Shown in pieces: positions 42,714-51,243 of a stretch of DNA of 64,000 bases. Numbering within the stretch: the first letter of the stretch is position 1; each line of letters opens with the position of its first letter. Source of the stretch: Taklimakanibacter sp049323275. Its GTDB lineage: Bacteria; Pseudomonadota; Alphaproteobacteria; Rhizobiales; Aestuariivirgaceae. The translations under genes and the position numbers were made by a program. Where the stretch lies: positions 1 to 64,000 of the forward strand of contig JBMOOM010000062.1 of the NCBI GenBank assembly GCA_049323275.1, written 5' to 3'. The notes under the pieces were generated by a model that did no database searches, was not told the origin of the DNA, and saw nothing but the letters and a program-made list of their open reading frames with translations.

Positions 42714-43910
42714 GTGTATCTCGAGTTCTTTCCCGCCAGGGACGGCGGCACGCCCGAGGTCGTGCGGGCCGGCAATCTGGTCTTCGTCGGCGGGCTCTAT
42801 GCCGGACGCGGCACGCCGGATGTCAGAACGGAGGCCCGCACGATCTTCGCGCGGCTCGAGGCCGCTCTGGCGTCGGCCGGCGCGACGCTCGCCGATGTCG
42901 TGAAGCACAATGTCTATTTCTCCTGTCCGCCCGGCGACGCCACGGTCGGGCCTTTCCTCGCCGCGCTCGACGAGGTCCGCCACGCTTGTTTCAGTTATCC
43001 GGGCCCGACCTCGACCGAGATCAATTGCGGCCTCGAGCGCGCCGACGCCCGTCTCATGGTCGATGCCTGGGCCGTCATCGGCGGCGCCCGCGAATTGCTT
43101 GACCCGCCGGGCCATTGGCGCCGCGCCGAGGCCTCGCCTTTCGTCCAGGGTTGGAAAGTCGGCGATATGCTGTTCATCGGCGGCCAGCGGTCGCTCGACC
43201 GCGACGGCAAGCTCCTGGGCCTTGATGATATCGAGATCCAGACCGATGAAGCCTTCCGCAATCTCGACACGATGCTCAAGGCCGGCGGCGGCGACCGCAG
43301 CAATCTGATGCGCCAGAACACCTATTTCCGCTTCTTCGGTGAGGGCCGCGCCGTCACCGACTATTGGGAGAAGATGACGGCGGTGCGCCGCCGCTACATG
43401 TCGATCCCGTCGGCGGCGGGCGCCGGCTTGCGCATCAGAAGTCTGGGCCTTGCCGACGAGCTCATCCAGGTCGAGGGTATCGGCGTCCTGGGGGACGTGA
43501 AGCAGCGCCTGCAGCCCGCCGATCACTGGGACTGGAGCATTCCCGGCAATCAGTTCACGCAAGGCTGGAAGATCGGCCGGCTCGCTTTCATCGGCGGCCA
43601 GATCTCGGCCGACGCCAAGGCGCGCGCCGTCGGCCACGACATGGAGACGCAGACGCGCAATGTCTTCACCTTCATCCGCCGCACGCTGGCCGAGGCGGGG
43701 CTCGATGAGAGCCATGTCGCGAAACTCTATATCTATTATCACGCCGAAGGCGGCTGGGCCGATATCGCGGCCGAGCGCGAGACGATCGCGCGCGTGCAGC
43801 GCGAATTCTATCCCGAGCCCGGTCCGGTGGTGACGGCGGTCCGGGTCGCGGGTTTCGCCTTCGAGAATCTCCTGATCGAGATCGAGGCCCTGGCGGTGGC
43901 GCGCGACTGA
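42714..43910 (+). CDS. Three-domain RidA-like protein
   Basis: A 398-residue protein made of three tandem RidA/YjgF-like domains (about 1-125, 128-268, 270-398), each starting with a VxxGNLVFVGG-type strand (NLVFVGGLYA, DMLFIGGQRS, RLAFIGGQIS). RidA deaminases use an Arg in a P-x-R motif; the corresponding places read PTSTEINCG, PSAAGAGLR and GPVVTAVRV, so the Arg is absent in all three. It may bind rather than hydrolyse an imine. GTG start with GGGGAGG upstream. It is first in the operon and overlaps the M24 gene by one base (TGATG). Confidence 0.85.
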   Translation: MYLEFFPARDGGTPEVVRAGNLVFVGGLYAGRGTPDVRTEARTIFARLEAALASAGATLADVVKHNVYFSCPPGDATVGPFLAALDEVRHACFSYPGPTSTEINCGLERADARLMVDAWAVIGGARELLDPPGHWRRAEASPFVQGWKVGDMLFIGGQRSLDRDGKLLGLDDIEIQTDEAFRNLDTMLKAGGGDRSNLMRQNTYFRFFGEGRAVTDYWEKMTAVRRRYMSIPSAAGAGLRIRSLGLADELIQVEGIGVLGDVKQRLQPADHWDWSIPGNQFTQGWKIGRLAFIGGQISADAKARAVGHDMETQTRNVFTFIRRTLAEAGLDESHVAKLYIYYHAEGGWADIAAERETIARVQREFYPEPGPVVTAVRVAGFAFENLLIEIEALAVARD

Positions 43911-45064
43911 TGGCGAAAGAGGATTTCACCCGCGCCGAATTCGCCGCCCGTCTCGCAACGGTCCGCGGCGTGATGGCCGCGCGCGGCCTCGACTGGCTCA
44001 TCGCCATTCATCCCGCCTCCATCCACTGGCTCACCGGAAGCGACGCCAAGAGCTACCAGGAATTCCAGTGCCTGCTGATCGGCGCCGAAAGCCAGCCGCT
44101 GATCGTGCTGACCCGCCAGGGCGAGGTGAACGAGTTCGAAGCCTGCTCGATCGCCGATGAGGTGGTGGGCTTCGGCGGCGGCGAAACCGAGGATCCCATC
44201 GCCGCTTTCGCCGGGCTGGCGCGCAAGCACAAGCTGATCGGCGAGCGCATCGGCCTCGAAGTGCCGGCCTTCTATCTCCATCCCTATCACTATCTCGCGC
44301 TGCGCGATCTCCTGGGGCCTGATCGCGTCATCGATGCGAGCGATCTCATCGCCGATCTCAAGCTCGTCAAGTCGCCGGCCGAGATCGCCTATATCCGCGC
44401 CGCCGCGCGCCTCTGCGACAAAGGGCTCGAGCGTTTCATCGCCGATCTGGCGCCTGGAAAATCCGAGCTGGCGCTCGCCGGCGCCGTCTATGAAACGCTG
44501 ATGGCCGCCGACAGCGGCATCGCCGCGAGCCCGATCAATCTCGTCTCCGGCCCGCGCTCGGCCTTCAGCCATGGCGCGCCGAGCGAGCGCCGTCTGGCCG
44601 CGGGTGATTTCGGCAATATCGAATTCGGCGCCACCTGGAAACGCTACACCGCCACCATCGGCCGGCAATTCGCGCTCGGGCGGCCGGGCCCGCGCATGCG
44701 CGAGCTTTATGACACGGTGCGCCGCGCGTCCGATGCGATGATCGCCGGGATCCGCGCCGGCGTGCCGGCCACCGTTCCGCACGAGGCCGCGAAACGCATC
44801 ATCGGCGAGGCCGGGCTCGAACCTTACCGTGTGCATCTTTCCGGCTACAGCCTGGGTCCCGGTTTTCCGCCGAGCTGGGCCGAGAGTCTCGCCCTCATCG
44901 GCAAAAGCCCGCATCGTCTCGAAGCCGGCATGGTGGTCACCGTCGAGCCGCCGGTCTTCATCGGAGAGGAGGGACTGGGGGCGCGCATCATCGACAATGT
45001 CCTGGTGACGGAAACCGGAGCCGAGCTCCTGAGCGGTGTGTCGCGTGATCTCATCATCGTGTAG
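43910..45064 (+). CDS. M24 (creatinase/aminopeptidase P-like) protein with altered metal site
   Basis: A 384-residue pita-bread-fold protein with a creatinase N-terminal domain (1-150) and an M24 catalytic domain. The usual metal ligands D, D, H, E, E are largely replaced: FGNIEFGATWKRYTATIGR has Glu and Thr in place of the two Asp, LSGYSLGPGFPPSW lacks the His, EPPVF keeps one Glu, and GARIIDNVLV has Asp in place of the last Glu. Metal-free members include creatinase and ectoine hydrolase DoeA, whose FPPSW-like stretch it shares. It probably hydrolyses a C-N bond of a small compound. Co-translated with the RidA-like gene. Confidence 0.85.
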   Translation: MAKEDFTRAEFAARLATVRGVMAARGLDWLIAIHPASIHWLTGSDAKSYQEFQCLLIGAESQPLIVLTRQGEVNEFEACSIADEVVGFGGGETEDPIAAFAGLARKHKLIGERIGLEVPAFYLHPYHYLALRDLLGPDRVIDASDLIADLKLVKSPAEIAYIRAAARLCDKGLERFIADLAPGKSELALAGAVYETLMAADSGIAASPINLVSGPRSAFSHGAPSERRLAAGDFGNIEFGATWKRYTATIGRQFALGRPGPRMRELYDTVRRASDAMIAGIRAGVPATVPHEAAKRIIGEAGLEPYRVHLSGYSLGPGFPPSWAESLALIGKSPHRLEAGMVVTVEPPVFIGEEGLGARIIDNVLVTETGAELLSGVSRDLIIV

Positions 45065-45109
45065 AACCCTCCTTTACTCTGCCGCGCCGCAGAAAGGGGC
45101 TCTGCGCCG

Positions 45110-45781
45110 ATGAACTACAATTTCCGTTTCGAGATCCTGCTGCGCTACCAGGCCGAGATCCTGCAGGGCGTTCTGCTGACGATCCAGCTGTCCGTGCTCA
45201 CCATGGTCCTCGGCCTCGTCATCGGCCTCGCCGTGGCGATCGCCGCCGGCTCGCCTTCCAAGTGGCTGAGCGTTCCGGCCCGCCTTTATGTCGAGGCGAT
45301 CCGCAACACGCCGCTTCTGGTCCAGCTCTTCATCGTCTTTTTCGGCCTGCCGTCGCTCGGCCTGCGCCTCACCGCCGACATCGCCGCGGTGATCGCGCTC
45401 TCCATCAATATGGGCGCCTATGGCGCCGAGATCCTGCGCGCCGGTTTCGAATCGGTGCGCCGCAGCCAGATCGAGGCCGGCCGCTCCCTGGGGCTGACCG
45501 CGGCGCAGACTTTCCGTCACGTCGTTCTGTTCCAGGCGATGAAGGCGATCTATCCGGCGCTCGCCAGCCAGTTCGTGCTCATCATGCTCGCCACCTGCGT
45601 CGTCTCCTCGATCGGCGTCACCGAGCTCTTCCACCAGGCGGCCTTCATCGATTCGCGCACCTATCGCTCCTTCGAGGCCTATACGCTGATCACGCTGTCC
45701 TATCTCATCCTCACTCTCGCCTTCCGCGCGCTGTTCTCCGCCATCTACTGGGCGGTCTTCGTCCGGAGGCCGGCCCGATGA
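45110..45781 (+). CDS. Polar amino acid ABC transporter permease 1
   Basis: A 223-residue HisM/HisQ-type permease with about five membrane segments. The N-terminal family motif YVEAIRNTPLLVQLFIVFFG and EAA loop EAGRSLGLTAAQTFRHVV are present. The start has GAAAGGGG upstream, 45 bases after the M24 gene. It overlaps the second permease by 4 bases. Confidence 0.93.
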   Translation: MNYNFRFEILLRYQAEILQGVLLTIQLSVLTMVLGLVIGLAVAIAAGSPSKWLSVPARLYVEAIRNTPLLVQLFIVFFGLPSLGLRLTADIAAVIALSINMGAYGAEILRAGFESVRRSQIEAGRSLGLTAAQTFRHVVLFQAMKAIYPALASQFVLIMLATCVVSSIGVTELFHQAAFIDSRTYRSFEAYTLITLSYLILTLAFRALFSAIYWAVFVRRPAR

Positions 45782-46428
45782 TCCGCGAATTCGCCGGCGC
45801 CGATGTCGTCTATCTGCTGCTCGCGGCGCGCTGGACCGTGGCGCTGGCGCTCGTCGCCATGCTGGGCGGCGGGCTTCTCGGCCTCGTCATCGCCGCCTTG
45901 CGCATCGTGCCTTTCAAGCCCGCCAACTGGCTCGCCATTCTCTACATCAACCTCATCCAGGGAACACCGCTGCTCGGCCAGCTCTTCGTCTTCTTCTTCG
46001 GGCTGCCGCTCATCGGCATAAGGGTCGATGCCTGGACGGCGGCGGCGCTGTCGCTGTCGATCTATGCCGCGGCCTTCTTCGGCGAGATCTGGCGCGGCGC
46101 GCTGCAATCGGTGTCGGTCCGGCAATGGGAGGCGGGCGCCTCGCTCGGCCTTCGCTACGGCCAGCGCCTGTTCTACGTCGTCCTGCCGCAGGCCCTGCGC
46201 GTCGCCGTCGCGCCGACCGTCGGCTTCCTGGTGCAGCTCGTCAAGAACACCTCGCTCACCGCGCTCATCGGCTTCGTCGAACTGACACGCGCCGGCCAGA
46301 TCATCTCGGGCGCCACTTTCGCGCCCTTGCGCGTCTATCTCGTCGTCGCCGTCGTCTATTTCGTCATCTGCTTCTCGCTGTCGCAAATGAGCCGTCGGCT
46401 CGAAAGGAAACTTCATGTCGCTCGTTGA
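45778..46428 (+). CDS. Polar amino acid ABC transporter permease 2
   Basis: A 216-residue partner permease with the LYINLIQGTPLLGQLFVFFF motif and EAA loop EAGASLGLRYGQRLFYVV. It starts at 45778 in ATGA overlap with permease 1, and its end overlaps the ATPase gene by 14 bases. Confidence 0.93.
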   Translation: MIREFAGADVVYLLLAARWTVALALVAMLGGGLLGLVIAALRIVPFKPANWLAILYINLIQGTPLLGQLFVFFFGLPLIGIRVDAWTAAALSLSIYAAAFFGEIWRGALQSVSVRQWEAGASLGLRYGQRLFYVVLPQALRVAVAPTVGFLVQLVKNTSLTALIGFVELTRAGQIISGATFAPLRVYLVVAVVYFVICFSLSQMSRRLERKLHVAR

Positions 46429-47146
46429 GCTCGCCGACATCCGCAAATCCTTCGGCCCGGTCGAGGTGCTGAAGGGCGTGTCGCTGAAAGTGGAGAAGGG
46501 CGAGATCGTCGCCATCATCGGCCGCTCCGGCTCCGGCAAGTCGACGCTGCTGCGCTGCATCAACGGGCTGGAGCAGGTCCAGGCCGGCCGGATCCTGGTG
46601 GCCGGCATCGATGTCACCGCCAGGGATGCCGATCTCAACGTGCTGCGCGAGCGCGCCGGCATGGTCTTCCAGAGCTACAACCTGTTTCCCCATCTCGATG
46701 TCGAGCGCAACGTCACGCTCGCGCTGAAGCTCGTGAAGAAGCTCGACCGCGGCGCCGCGCGGGACATCGCGCGCGATGTGGTGACGAAGGTCGGCCTCGC
46801 CGAGAAGCTCCATGCCTATCCCGATGAATTGTCGGGCGGCCAGCAGCAGCGCGTCGCCATCGCCCGCTCGCTCGCCATGCAGCCGGCCCTGATGCTGTTC
46901 GACGAGATCACGTCCGCGCTCGACCCGGAGCTCGTCGGCGAGGTGCTGCGCGTGCTCGAGGGCGTCGCCAGGGAGGGCATGACCATGATGCTCGTCACCC
47001 ATGAGATGAATTTTGCCAAGAACGTCGCCGACCGCGTGATCTTCATGCATGAGGGCCGCATCCACGAGGATGGGCCGTCGCGCGAGATCCTGCAGACGCC
47101 GCGTACGCCGGAGCTCAGGAGTTTCTTGAGCGCCGTGCTGCATTGA
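46415..47146 (+). CDS. Polar amino acid ABC transporter ATP-binding protein
   Basis: A 243-residue ATPase of the GlnQ/HisP type. Walker A GRSGSGKST (about residue 36), Q-loop FQSYNLFPHL, signature LSGGQQQRVAIARSL, Walker B ALMLFDEITSALDPE and the switch His in LVTHEMNFA are all intact. It is co-translated with the permeases. Confidence 0.94.
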   Translation: MSLVELADIRKSFGPVEVLKGVSLKVEKGEIVAIIGRSGSGKSTLLRCINGLEQVQAGRILVAGIDVTARDADLNVLRERAGMVFQSYNLFPHLDVERNVTLALKLVKKLDRGAARDIARDVVTKVGLAEKLHAYPDELSGGQQQRVAIARSLAMQPALMLFDEITSALDPELVGEVLRVLEGVAREGMTMMLVTHEMNFAKNVADRVIFMHEGRIHEDGPSREILQTPRTPELRSFLSAVLH

Positions 47147-47185
47147 TTTCGGACGGAGTGTTTAATCAAGCCTAGGGAGACTGAA

Positions 47186-47974
47186 ATGAAAAATCTGATC
47201 AGACTGGTCTTTGCTCTTCTATTGACGGGCCTCTTCGCCGCGCTGCCGGCCAGGGCCGCCGACCTCCAGCAGATCATCAAGAACGGCGTGGTGCGCATCG
47301 GCGTGCCGATCGACGTGCCGCCTTTCGGCTCCGTCGACAAGAACAACGAGGCGGTCGGCCTCGATGTCGACATGGCGAAGAAGATCGCCGAGGCGCTGGG
47401 CGTCAAGCTCGAGCTGCAGCAGATCACCGGCGCCAACCGCGTGCCCTATCTCGCCACCGACAAGCTCGACATCGTCATCGCCGCCATGGGCGCCACGCCC
47501 GAGCGCGCCTTGCAGATCGCCTTCACCTCGCCCTATGCGGCGCTCTCCATCGGCGTCTTCGGGCCGGACAGCATCAAGGTCGACAAGCCGTCGGATCTCA
47601 CCGACCAGACCATCGCGGTCGCGCGCGGCACGACGCAGGATCTCGAGCTCACCAAGGCGGCCCCCAACGCCAAGATCATCCGCTTCGACGATGACGCGAC
47701 CGCGGCGGCCGCCTTCACTTCCGGCCAGGCCCAGCTTCTCGCCACGGCGGATGTCGTCGCCAAGGACATGATGGACAAGGACTCCAAGATTCAGCTGAAG
47801 CCCAAATTCATCCTGCAGTTCTCGCCCTGCTATATCGGCATCCAGCAGGCGAGCCCCGAATTGCTGCGCTGGCTCGACACCTATATCCATCTGGGCCTGC
47901 TCGACGGCTCGCTCTCGGCCTTGTCGGAGAAGTGGATCGGCACGCCGCTGCCGGCCAATTTCCCGAATATCTGA
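47186..47974 (+). CDS. Polar amino acid ABC transporter substrate-binding protein
   Basis: A 262-residue periplasmic family 3 binding protein. The signal peptide MKNLIRLVFALLLTGLFAAL is cut near ARAAD. Family stretches GVPIDVPPFGSVDKNNEAVG and ATPERALQIAFTSPY are present. It is last in the operon, before a strong terminator. The ligand is unknown, but the operon partners suggest an amidine- or imine-type amino compound (inference). Confidence 0.93.
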   Translation: MKNLIRLVFALLLTGLFAALPARAADLQQIIKNGVVRIGVPIDVPPFGSVDKNNEAVGLDVDMAKKIAEALGVKLELQQITGANRVPYLATDKLDIVIAAMGATPERALQIAFTSPYAALSIGVFGPDSIKVDKPSDLTDQTIAVARGTTQDLELTKAAPNAKIIRFDDDATAAAAFTSGQAQLLATADVVAKDMMDKDSKIQLKPKFILQFSPCYIGIQQASPELLRWLDTYIHLGLLDGSLSALSEKWIGTPLPANFPNI

Positions 47975-47994
47975 GATCGGTTCTTCCGATGACG

Positions 47995-48027
47995 TCCCCT
48001 CTTCCGTCCGCCGGATGGAAGAGGGGA
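47995..48027 (+). terminator. Terminator of the RidA/M24/ABC operon
   Basis: 15-bp stem TCCCCTCTTCCGTCC/GGATGGAAGAGGGGA (one G-T) with loop GCC, followed by GTTT. Confidence 0.8.
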
Positions 48028-48063
48028 GTTTAAAGGCGCCATCCTCACCTGTATGCTCGTCCC

Positions 48064-48990
48064 ATGATGAACGAGCGGGGCATCCTGCGCCTATCCATCG
48101 CCGTGACTTTTCTGGTCGCGGGTTTCGGCATCCTCTTCGGTCTTCTGTCCGGGTCCTTCGCCATCGTCTTCGACGGCGTCTATTCCCTGGCCGATGCCGG
48201 CATGACCGTCGTGGCGCTGCTCGTCGCCAATCTCATCGCATCGTCGGCCGCTTCCGGCCGGGCGCGCTCGCATCTCGTTGACCGCTTCACCATGGGCTTC
48301 TGGCATCTCGAGCCCATCGTGCTCCTGCTCAATGGCACGCTGCTGATCGGCGCCGCCGTCTATGCGCTGATCAACGCCGTCGGCAGCCTGATGACCGGCG
48401 GCCGGCCGCTCGATTTCGACCTCGCCATCCTCTATGCGGTGGTGACGCTCGCCGCCTGCTTCGCCATGGCGGTGTTCGGGCGTTATGCCAATCAACGTAT
48501 TGGCTCCGACTTCCTGGCGCTCGACGCCAAGGGCTGGCTGATGTCGGGCGCCATCACGGCGGCGCTCCTCATCGCTTTCGTCATCGGCTACCTCATCCAG
48601 GGTACTCCCTATGAACATCTCTCGCCCTATATCGATCCGCTGGTGCTGGCGCTGGTCTGCCTCGTCATCATCCCGATCCCCATCGGCACGGTCAGGCGGG
48701 CGCTCGCCGATGTGCTTCTGGTGACGCCCGCCGATCTCAAGCAGGAGGTCGACCGCGTGGCGCAGGCGACCGTCGCGCGTTACGGCTTCCTGGCGCACCG
48801 CGCCTATGTCGCGCGCGTCGGCCGCGGCCGCCAGATCGAGCTCTATTTCATCGCGCCCAAAGGCTGGCCGCCGAAGCGGCTCGAGGACTGGGACCGCATC
48901 CGCGACGAGATCGGCCTCGCCATCGGCGGCGAGGGCCCCGACCGCTGGCTCACCATCGCTTTCACCACCGACCACGAATGGGCGGACTGA
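48064..48990 (+). CDS. Cation diffusion facilitator family transporter
   Basis: A 308-residue inner-membrane metal/proton antiporter with about six hydrophobic segments. The second helix has SFAIVFDGVYSLADAGM, where the D-x6-D pattern corresponds to the CDF metal site, and the fifth helix contains FLALDAKGWLMSGAITA. The C-terminal cytoplasmic ferredoxin-like domain begins near residue 220. The metal cannot be told from sequence. It stands alone after the operon terminator. Confidence 0.85.
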   Translation: MMNERGILRLSIAVTFLVAGFGILFGLLSGSFAIVFDGVYSLADAGMTVVALLVANLIASSAASGRARSHLVDRFTMGFWHLEPIVLLLNGTLLIGAAVYALINAVGSLMTGGRPLDFDLAILYAVVTLAACFAMAVFGRYANQRIGSDFLALDAKGWLMSGAITAALLIAFVIGYLIQGTPYEHLSPYIDPLVLALVCLVIIPIPIGTVRRALADVLLVTPADLKQEVDRVAQATVARYGFLAHRAYVARVGRGRQIELYFIAPKGWPPKRLEDWDRIRDEIGLAIGGEGPDRWLTIAFTTDHEWAD

Positions 48991-49003
48991 GTTCCTTCCG
49001 ATA

Positions 49004-49117
49004 CCCTCATGCTGAGGTGGCCGCGAAGCGGCCCTCGAAGCATCCCTCAGGATAAGGCGAGCTTGTTGAAGCAGACCCTTCGAGGCCCGGCTTCGCCGGG
49101 CGCCTCAGGGTGAGGGT
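49004..49117. repeat. CCTCATGCTGAGG/CCTCAGGGTGAGG intergenic repeat
   Basis: A long imperfect palindrome: ACCCTCATGCTGAGG on the left and CCTCAGGGTGAGGGT on the right, with internal hairpins CCGCGAAGCGG and GGCTTCGCC. It is a type known from Hyphomicrobiales intergenic regions, here between the convergent CDF and tetR genes. Confidence 0.8.
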
Positions 49118-49127
49118 TGAAGCAAGA

Positions 49128-49697
49128 TCACACCCTTGCCAGCGTGATGGCCGCCTGGCGCGCCGCCGCCAGCGGGTCGTCGACGCCCTTGATATAGGCC
49201 TCGGTCACCGCGCCATCGAGCAGGATGGTGATCTGGTCGGCGAGCAGCCCGCGGTTGCGCCGTTTCGCGTCGAGCATGGCGAAGATGCGCTGGCGCAGCG
49301 CTTTCTTATAGGCGGTGACGATCGCCTGCAGCTTGCCGGCGGGGTCGGCCTCCTGCAGGCTCGCATGGATGAAGGTGCAGCCGCGATAATCGGGATGTCC
49401 GGCATTGCGGCCGAAATGGCCGAACAGGCTTGAGATGCGTTTCTCCTCCGTTTTTTCCGCCGCGATCACCTCATCGAGCCGCGCGAGCGCCTTTTCCGCC
49501 ATCTCGCGATAGACCGCCTCGGTGAGCGCCTCCTTGGACGGGAAGTTGTTGTAGAGCGTCATCCGCGCCACGCCCGCTTCTTCGGTCACTTCATTGATGC
49601 CGACATGGGCGACGCCGCGCGCCGTGAACAGCCGGCGCGCCGTGTCGATGAGCTTGCGCCGTCCTTCGCCCACGATTTTCGCCTTGCCTTGCGCCAT
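49128..49697 (-). CDS. TetR-family regulator
   Basis: A 189-residue regulator with the helix-turn-helix VGINEVTEEAGVARMTLYNNF (about residues 30-50). It is divergent from a GST gene with a single near-perfect operator between them. The operator type (TAGAC-N2-GTCTA) resembles that of NemR-like electrophile sensors, in keeping with GST control. Confidence 0.9.
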   Translation of the reverse strand: MAQGKAKIVGEGRRKLIDTARRLFTARGVAHVGINEVTEEAGVARMTLYNNFPSKEALTEAVYREMAEKALARLDEVIAAEKTEEKRISSLFGHFGRNAGHPDYRGCTFIHASLQEADPAGKLQAIVTAYKKALRQRIFAMLDAKRRNRGLLADQITILLDGAVTEAYIKGVDDPLAAARQAAITLARV

Positions 49698-49707
49698 GGC
49701 CGAATCA

Positions 49708-49727
49708 TAGGTAGACTGGTCTACCTA
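49708..49727. promoter_or_regulatory. TetR operator between tetR and gst
   Basis: 9-bp perfect arms TAGGTAGAC/GTCTACCTA around TG, 10 bases from the tetR start codon and 28 bases from the gst start. Confidence 0.8.
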
Positions 49728-49755
49728 GTCAAATTGCCCGATGAGGATGTCCACA

Positions 49756-50397
49756 ATGCCCAGCGTAAGACTTTGGTATTCGCCGGGCGCCTGCTCGCTG
49801 GCGCCTCATATCCTGCTGAACGAGATCGGCCGGGATTTCGAGCCGATCCGGGTGCCGATCCGCGAAGGCGCCCATCTGACCGGGGACTTCATCCGCCTCA
49901 ACCCGAAGAAGCGCCTGCCGGTCCTGGCGCTCGACGACGAGGTGATCACCGAGCTGCCCGCCATCGCGCTGGCGATTTCGCATCTGGCGCCGGAGCATCA
50001 TCTGATGGGCGGGACGCCGCTGGCTGAGGCGCGCGTGCTCGAATGGCTGAACTGGCTGTCGGGCACCGTGCATGGCCAGGCTTATGGCGGCCTGTGGCGG
50101 CCGCAGCGTTTCGCCGATGACGAGGCGCTGCACCCGGCGATCTCCGCCAGGGGCCGCAAAACGGTGGCCGAAAGCTATGCGGTGATCGACGACAAGCTCA
50201 CCGGTCCCCATGCGGTGGGCGGCGGGCTGACCGCGGCCGATGCCTATCTCTACGTGCTCTATCGCTGGGGCGTCGGCATCGGTCTCGACATGCGCAATAC
50301 CTATGCGCGTTACACGAGATTTGCCGAAACTCTGACGGAGCGCCCGTCGGTGAAGGCGGCGCTCGCCACGGAGGGGCTGCCGCCGCTCGCGACATAG
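49756..50397 (+). CDS. Glutathione S-transferase family protein
   Basis: A 213-residue protein with an N-terminal thioredoxin-like domain (RLWYSPGACSLAPHILLNEI; the glutathione site KKRLPVLALDDEVITELPAI) and an all-helical C-terminal domain. SPGACSLA is typical of beta-class GSTs using Cys/Ser near the N-terminus. ATG 49756 has GAGGA upstream and begins the conserved fold. It is divergent from tetR and shares its operator. Confidence 0.9.
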   Translation: MPSVRLWYSPGACSLAPHILLNEIGRDFEPIRVPIREGAHLTGDFIRLNPKKRLPVLALDDEVITELPAIALAISHLAPEHHLMGGTPLAEARVLEWLNWLSGTVHGQAYGGLWRPQRFADDEALHPAISARGRKTVAESYAVIDDKLTGPHAVGGGLTAADAYLYVLYRWGVGIGLDMRNTYARYTRFAETLTERPSVKAALATEGLPPLAT

Positions 50398-50400
50398 CGC

Positions 50401-50441
50401 GGGATGCGAAAAAGTGGACACCGGTTTTTCGCAAGAATCCC
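50401..50441. repeat. Palindromic repeat after gst
   Basis: GGGATGCGAAAAA and TTTTTCGCAAGAATCCC arms around GTGGACACCGG. It resembles the core of the GCATGATCC family and could serve as the gst terminator. Confidence 0.65.
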
Positions 50442-50458
50442 GCGCTGAATATTGAAAT

Positions 50459-50505
50459 AGATCACGATGAGTTTGGATCGTGACGATCCAAATTCATCGT
50501 GATCT
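50459..50505. repeat. 47-bp near-perfect inverted repeat upstream of the GNAT gene
   Basis: 22-bp arms AGATCACGATGA...GGATCG and CGATCC...TCATCGTGATCT with one mismatch and loop TGA. It ends 15 bases before the GNAT start codon. It may be a dispersed rhizobial element; in the transcript it would form a long hairpin covering the leader. Confidence 0.8.
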
Positions 50506-50520
50506 GGTCTATGAAGCGGC

Positions 50521-51243
50521 ATGACCGATCTCGATCTGCTGCATCTCGAAGCCCGCACCCTTTACGTCCTGACGCCGGACGGCCGCATCGCGCGCGAAAA
50601 TGATCCCGACCGGTCGGCGGGCCCGCGCTTCTGGCTCGCCGGCTGCGGCGGCGGCAATGTCGCGCGGCTGCACCGGAGCGTGGCGTCCGACATCGCCGCC
50701 GAGATCGAAGCGCTCGTCCGGCGGGAGCCGCCCTTTGCGGAGCCGGACGCGCTGCCCCGCTTCATCGCGGACTATCGGAGGCTGCTCCCCGGCGCGGAGC
50801 TCAGCCGCGACGTCGTCCATGCGCTGCCGCACGGCCTCGCGGTGGAGACAGGCGCCGAGCTCATCGCCTCGGACAGTACGGCCGGCGCCCGCTTCGTGAA
50901 GACCGTCGCGACGGACGGCATGCCGCACAATCTCGTCGATCTGCGCATGCGCAAGGTGGAGGACCTCTGGGCGCCCTGGGTGATCCTGATGGCGGAAGGC
51001 GAGGTGGCGTCCATGGCTTTCGCCGCGCGCCTCGGCCGCGACGGCGCCGAGCTCGGCCTCGTCACCGCGCCGAAATTCCGCGGCCGCGGCTTCGCCCGCC
51101 TTGTCACCGCCGCCTGGAGCGGCCTGCCCGAGCTCCGGTCGCGCCGGCTCTTCTATGGCGCCGATCAGGATAATCTCGCTTCGCAGCGGGTCATCGCGCA
51201 GCTGGGCCTGAGACGGATCGGCGTCAGCCTCAGGCTGACGTGA
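50521..51243 (+). CDS. GNAT-family N-acetyltransferase
   Basis: A 240-residue protein. The acetyl-CoA-binding motif A is in LVTAPKFRGRGFARLVTAAW (about residues 180-200, R-G-R-G-F-A). The N-terminal 150 residues resemble the extension of FR47/DUF-type acetyltransferases. DQDNLASQRVIAQLGLRRIG is the usual C-terminal GNAT block. The substrate is unknown. Translation may be affected by the 47-bp hairpin just upstream. Confidence 0.82.
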   Translation: MTDLDLLHLEARTLYVLTPDGRIARENDPDRSAGPRFWLAGCGGGNVARLHRSVASDIAAEIEALVRREPPFAEPDALPRFIADYRRLLPGAELSRDVVHALPHGLAVETGAELIASDSTAGARFVKTVATDGMPHNLVDLRMRKVEDLWAPWVILMAEGEVASMAFAARLGRDGAELGLVTAPKFRGRGFARLVTAAWSGLPELRSRRLFYGADQDNLASQRVIAQLGLRRIGVSLRLT

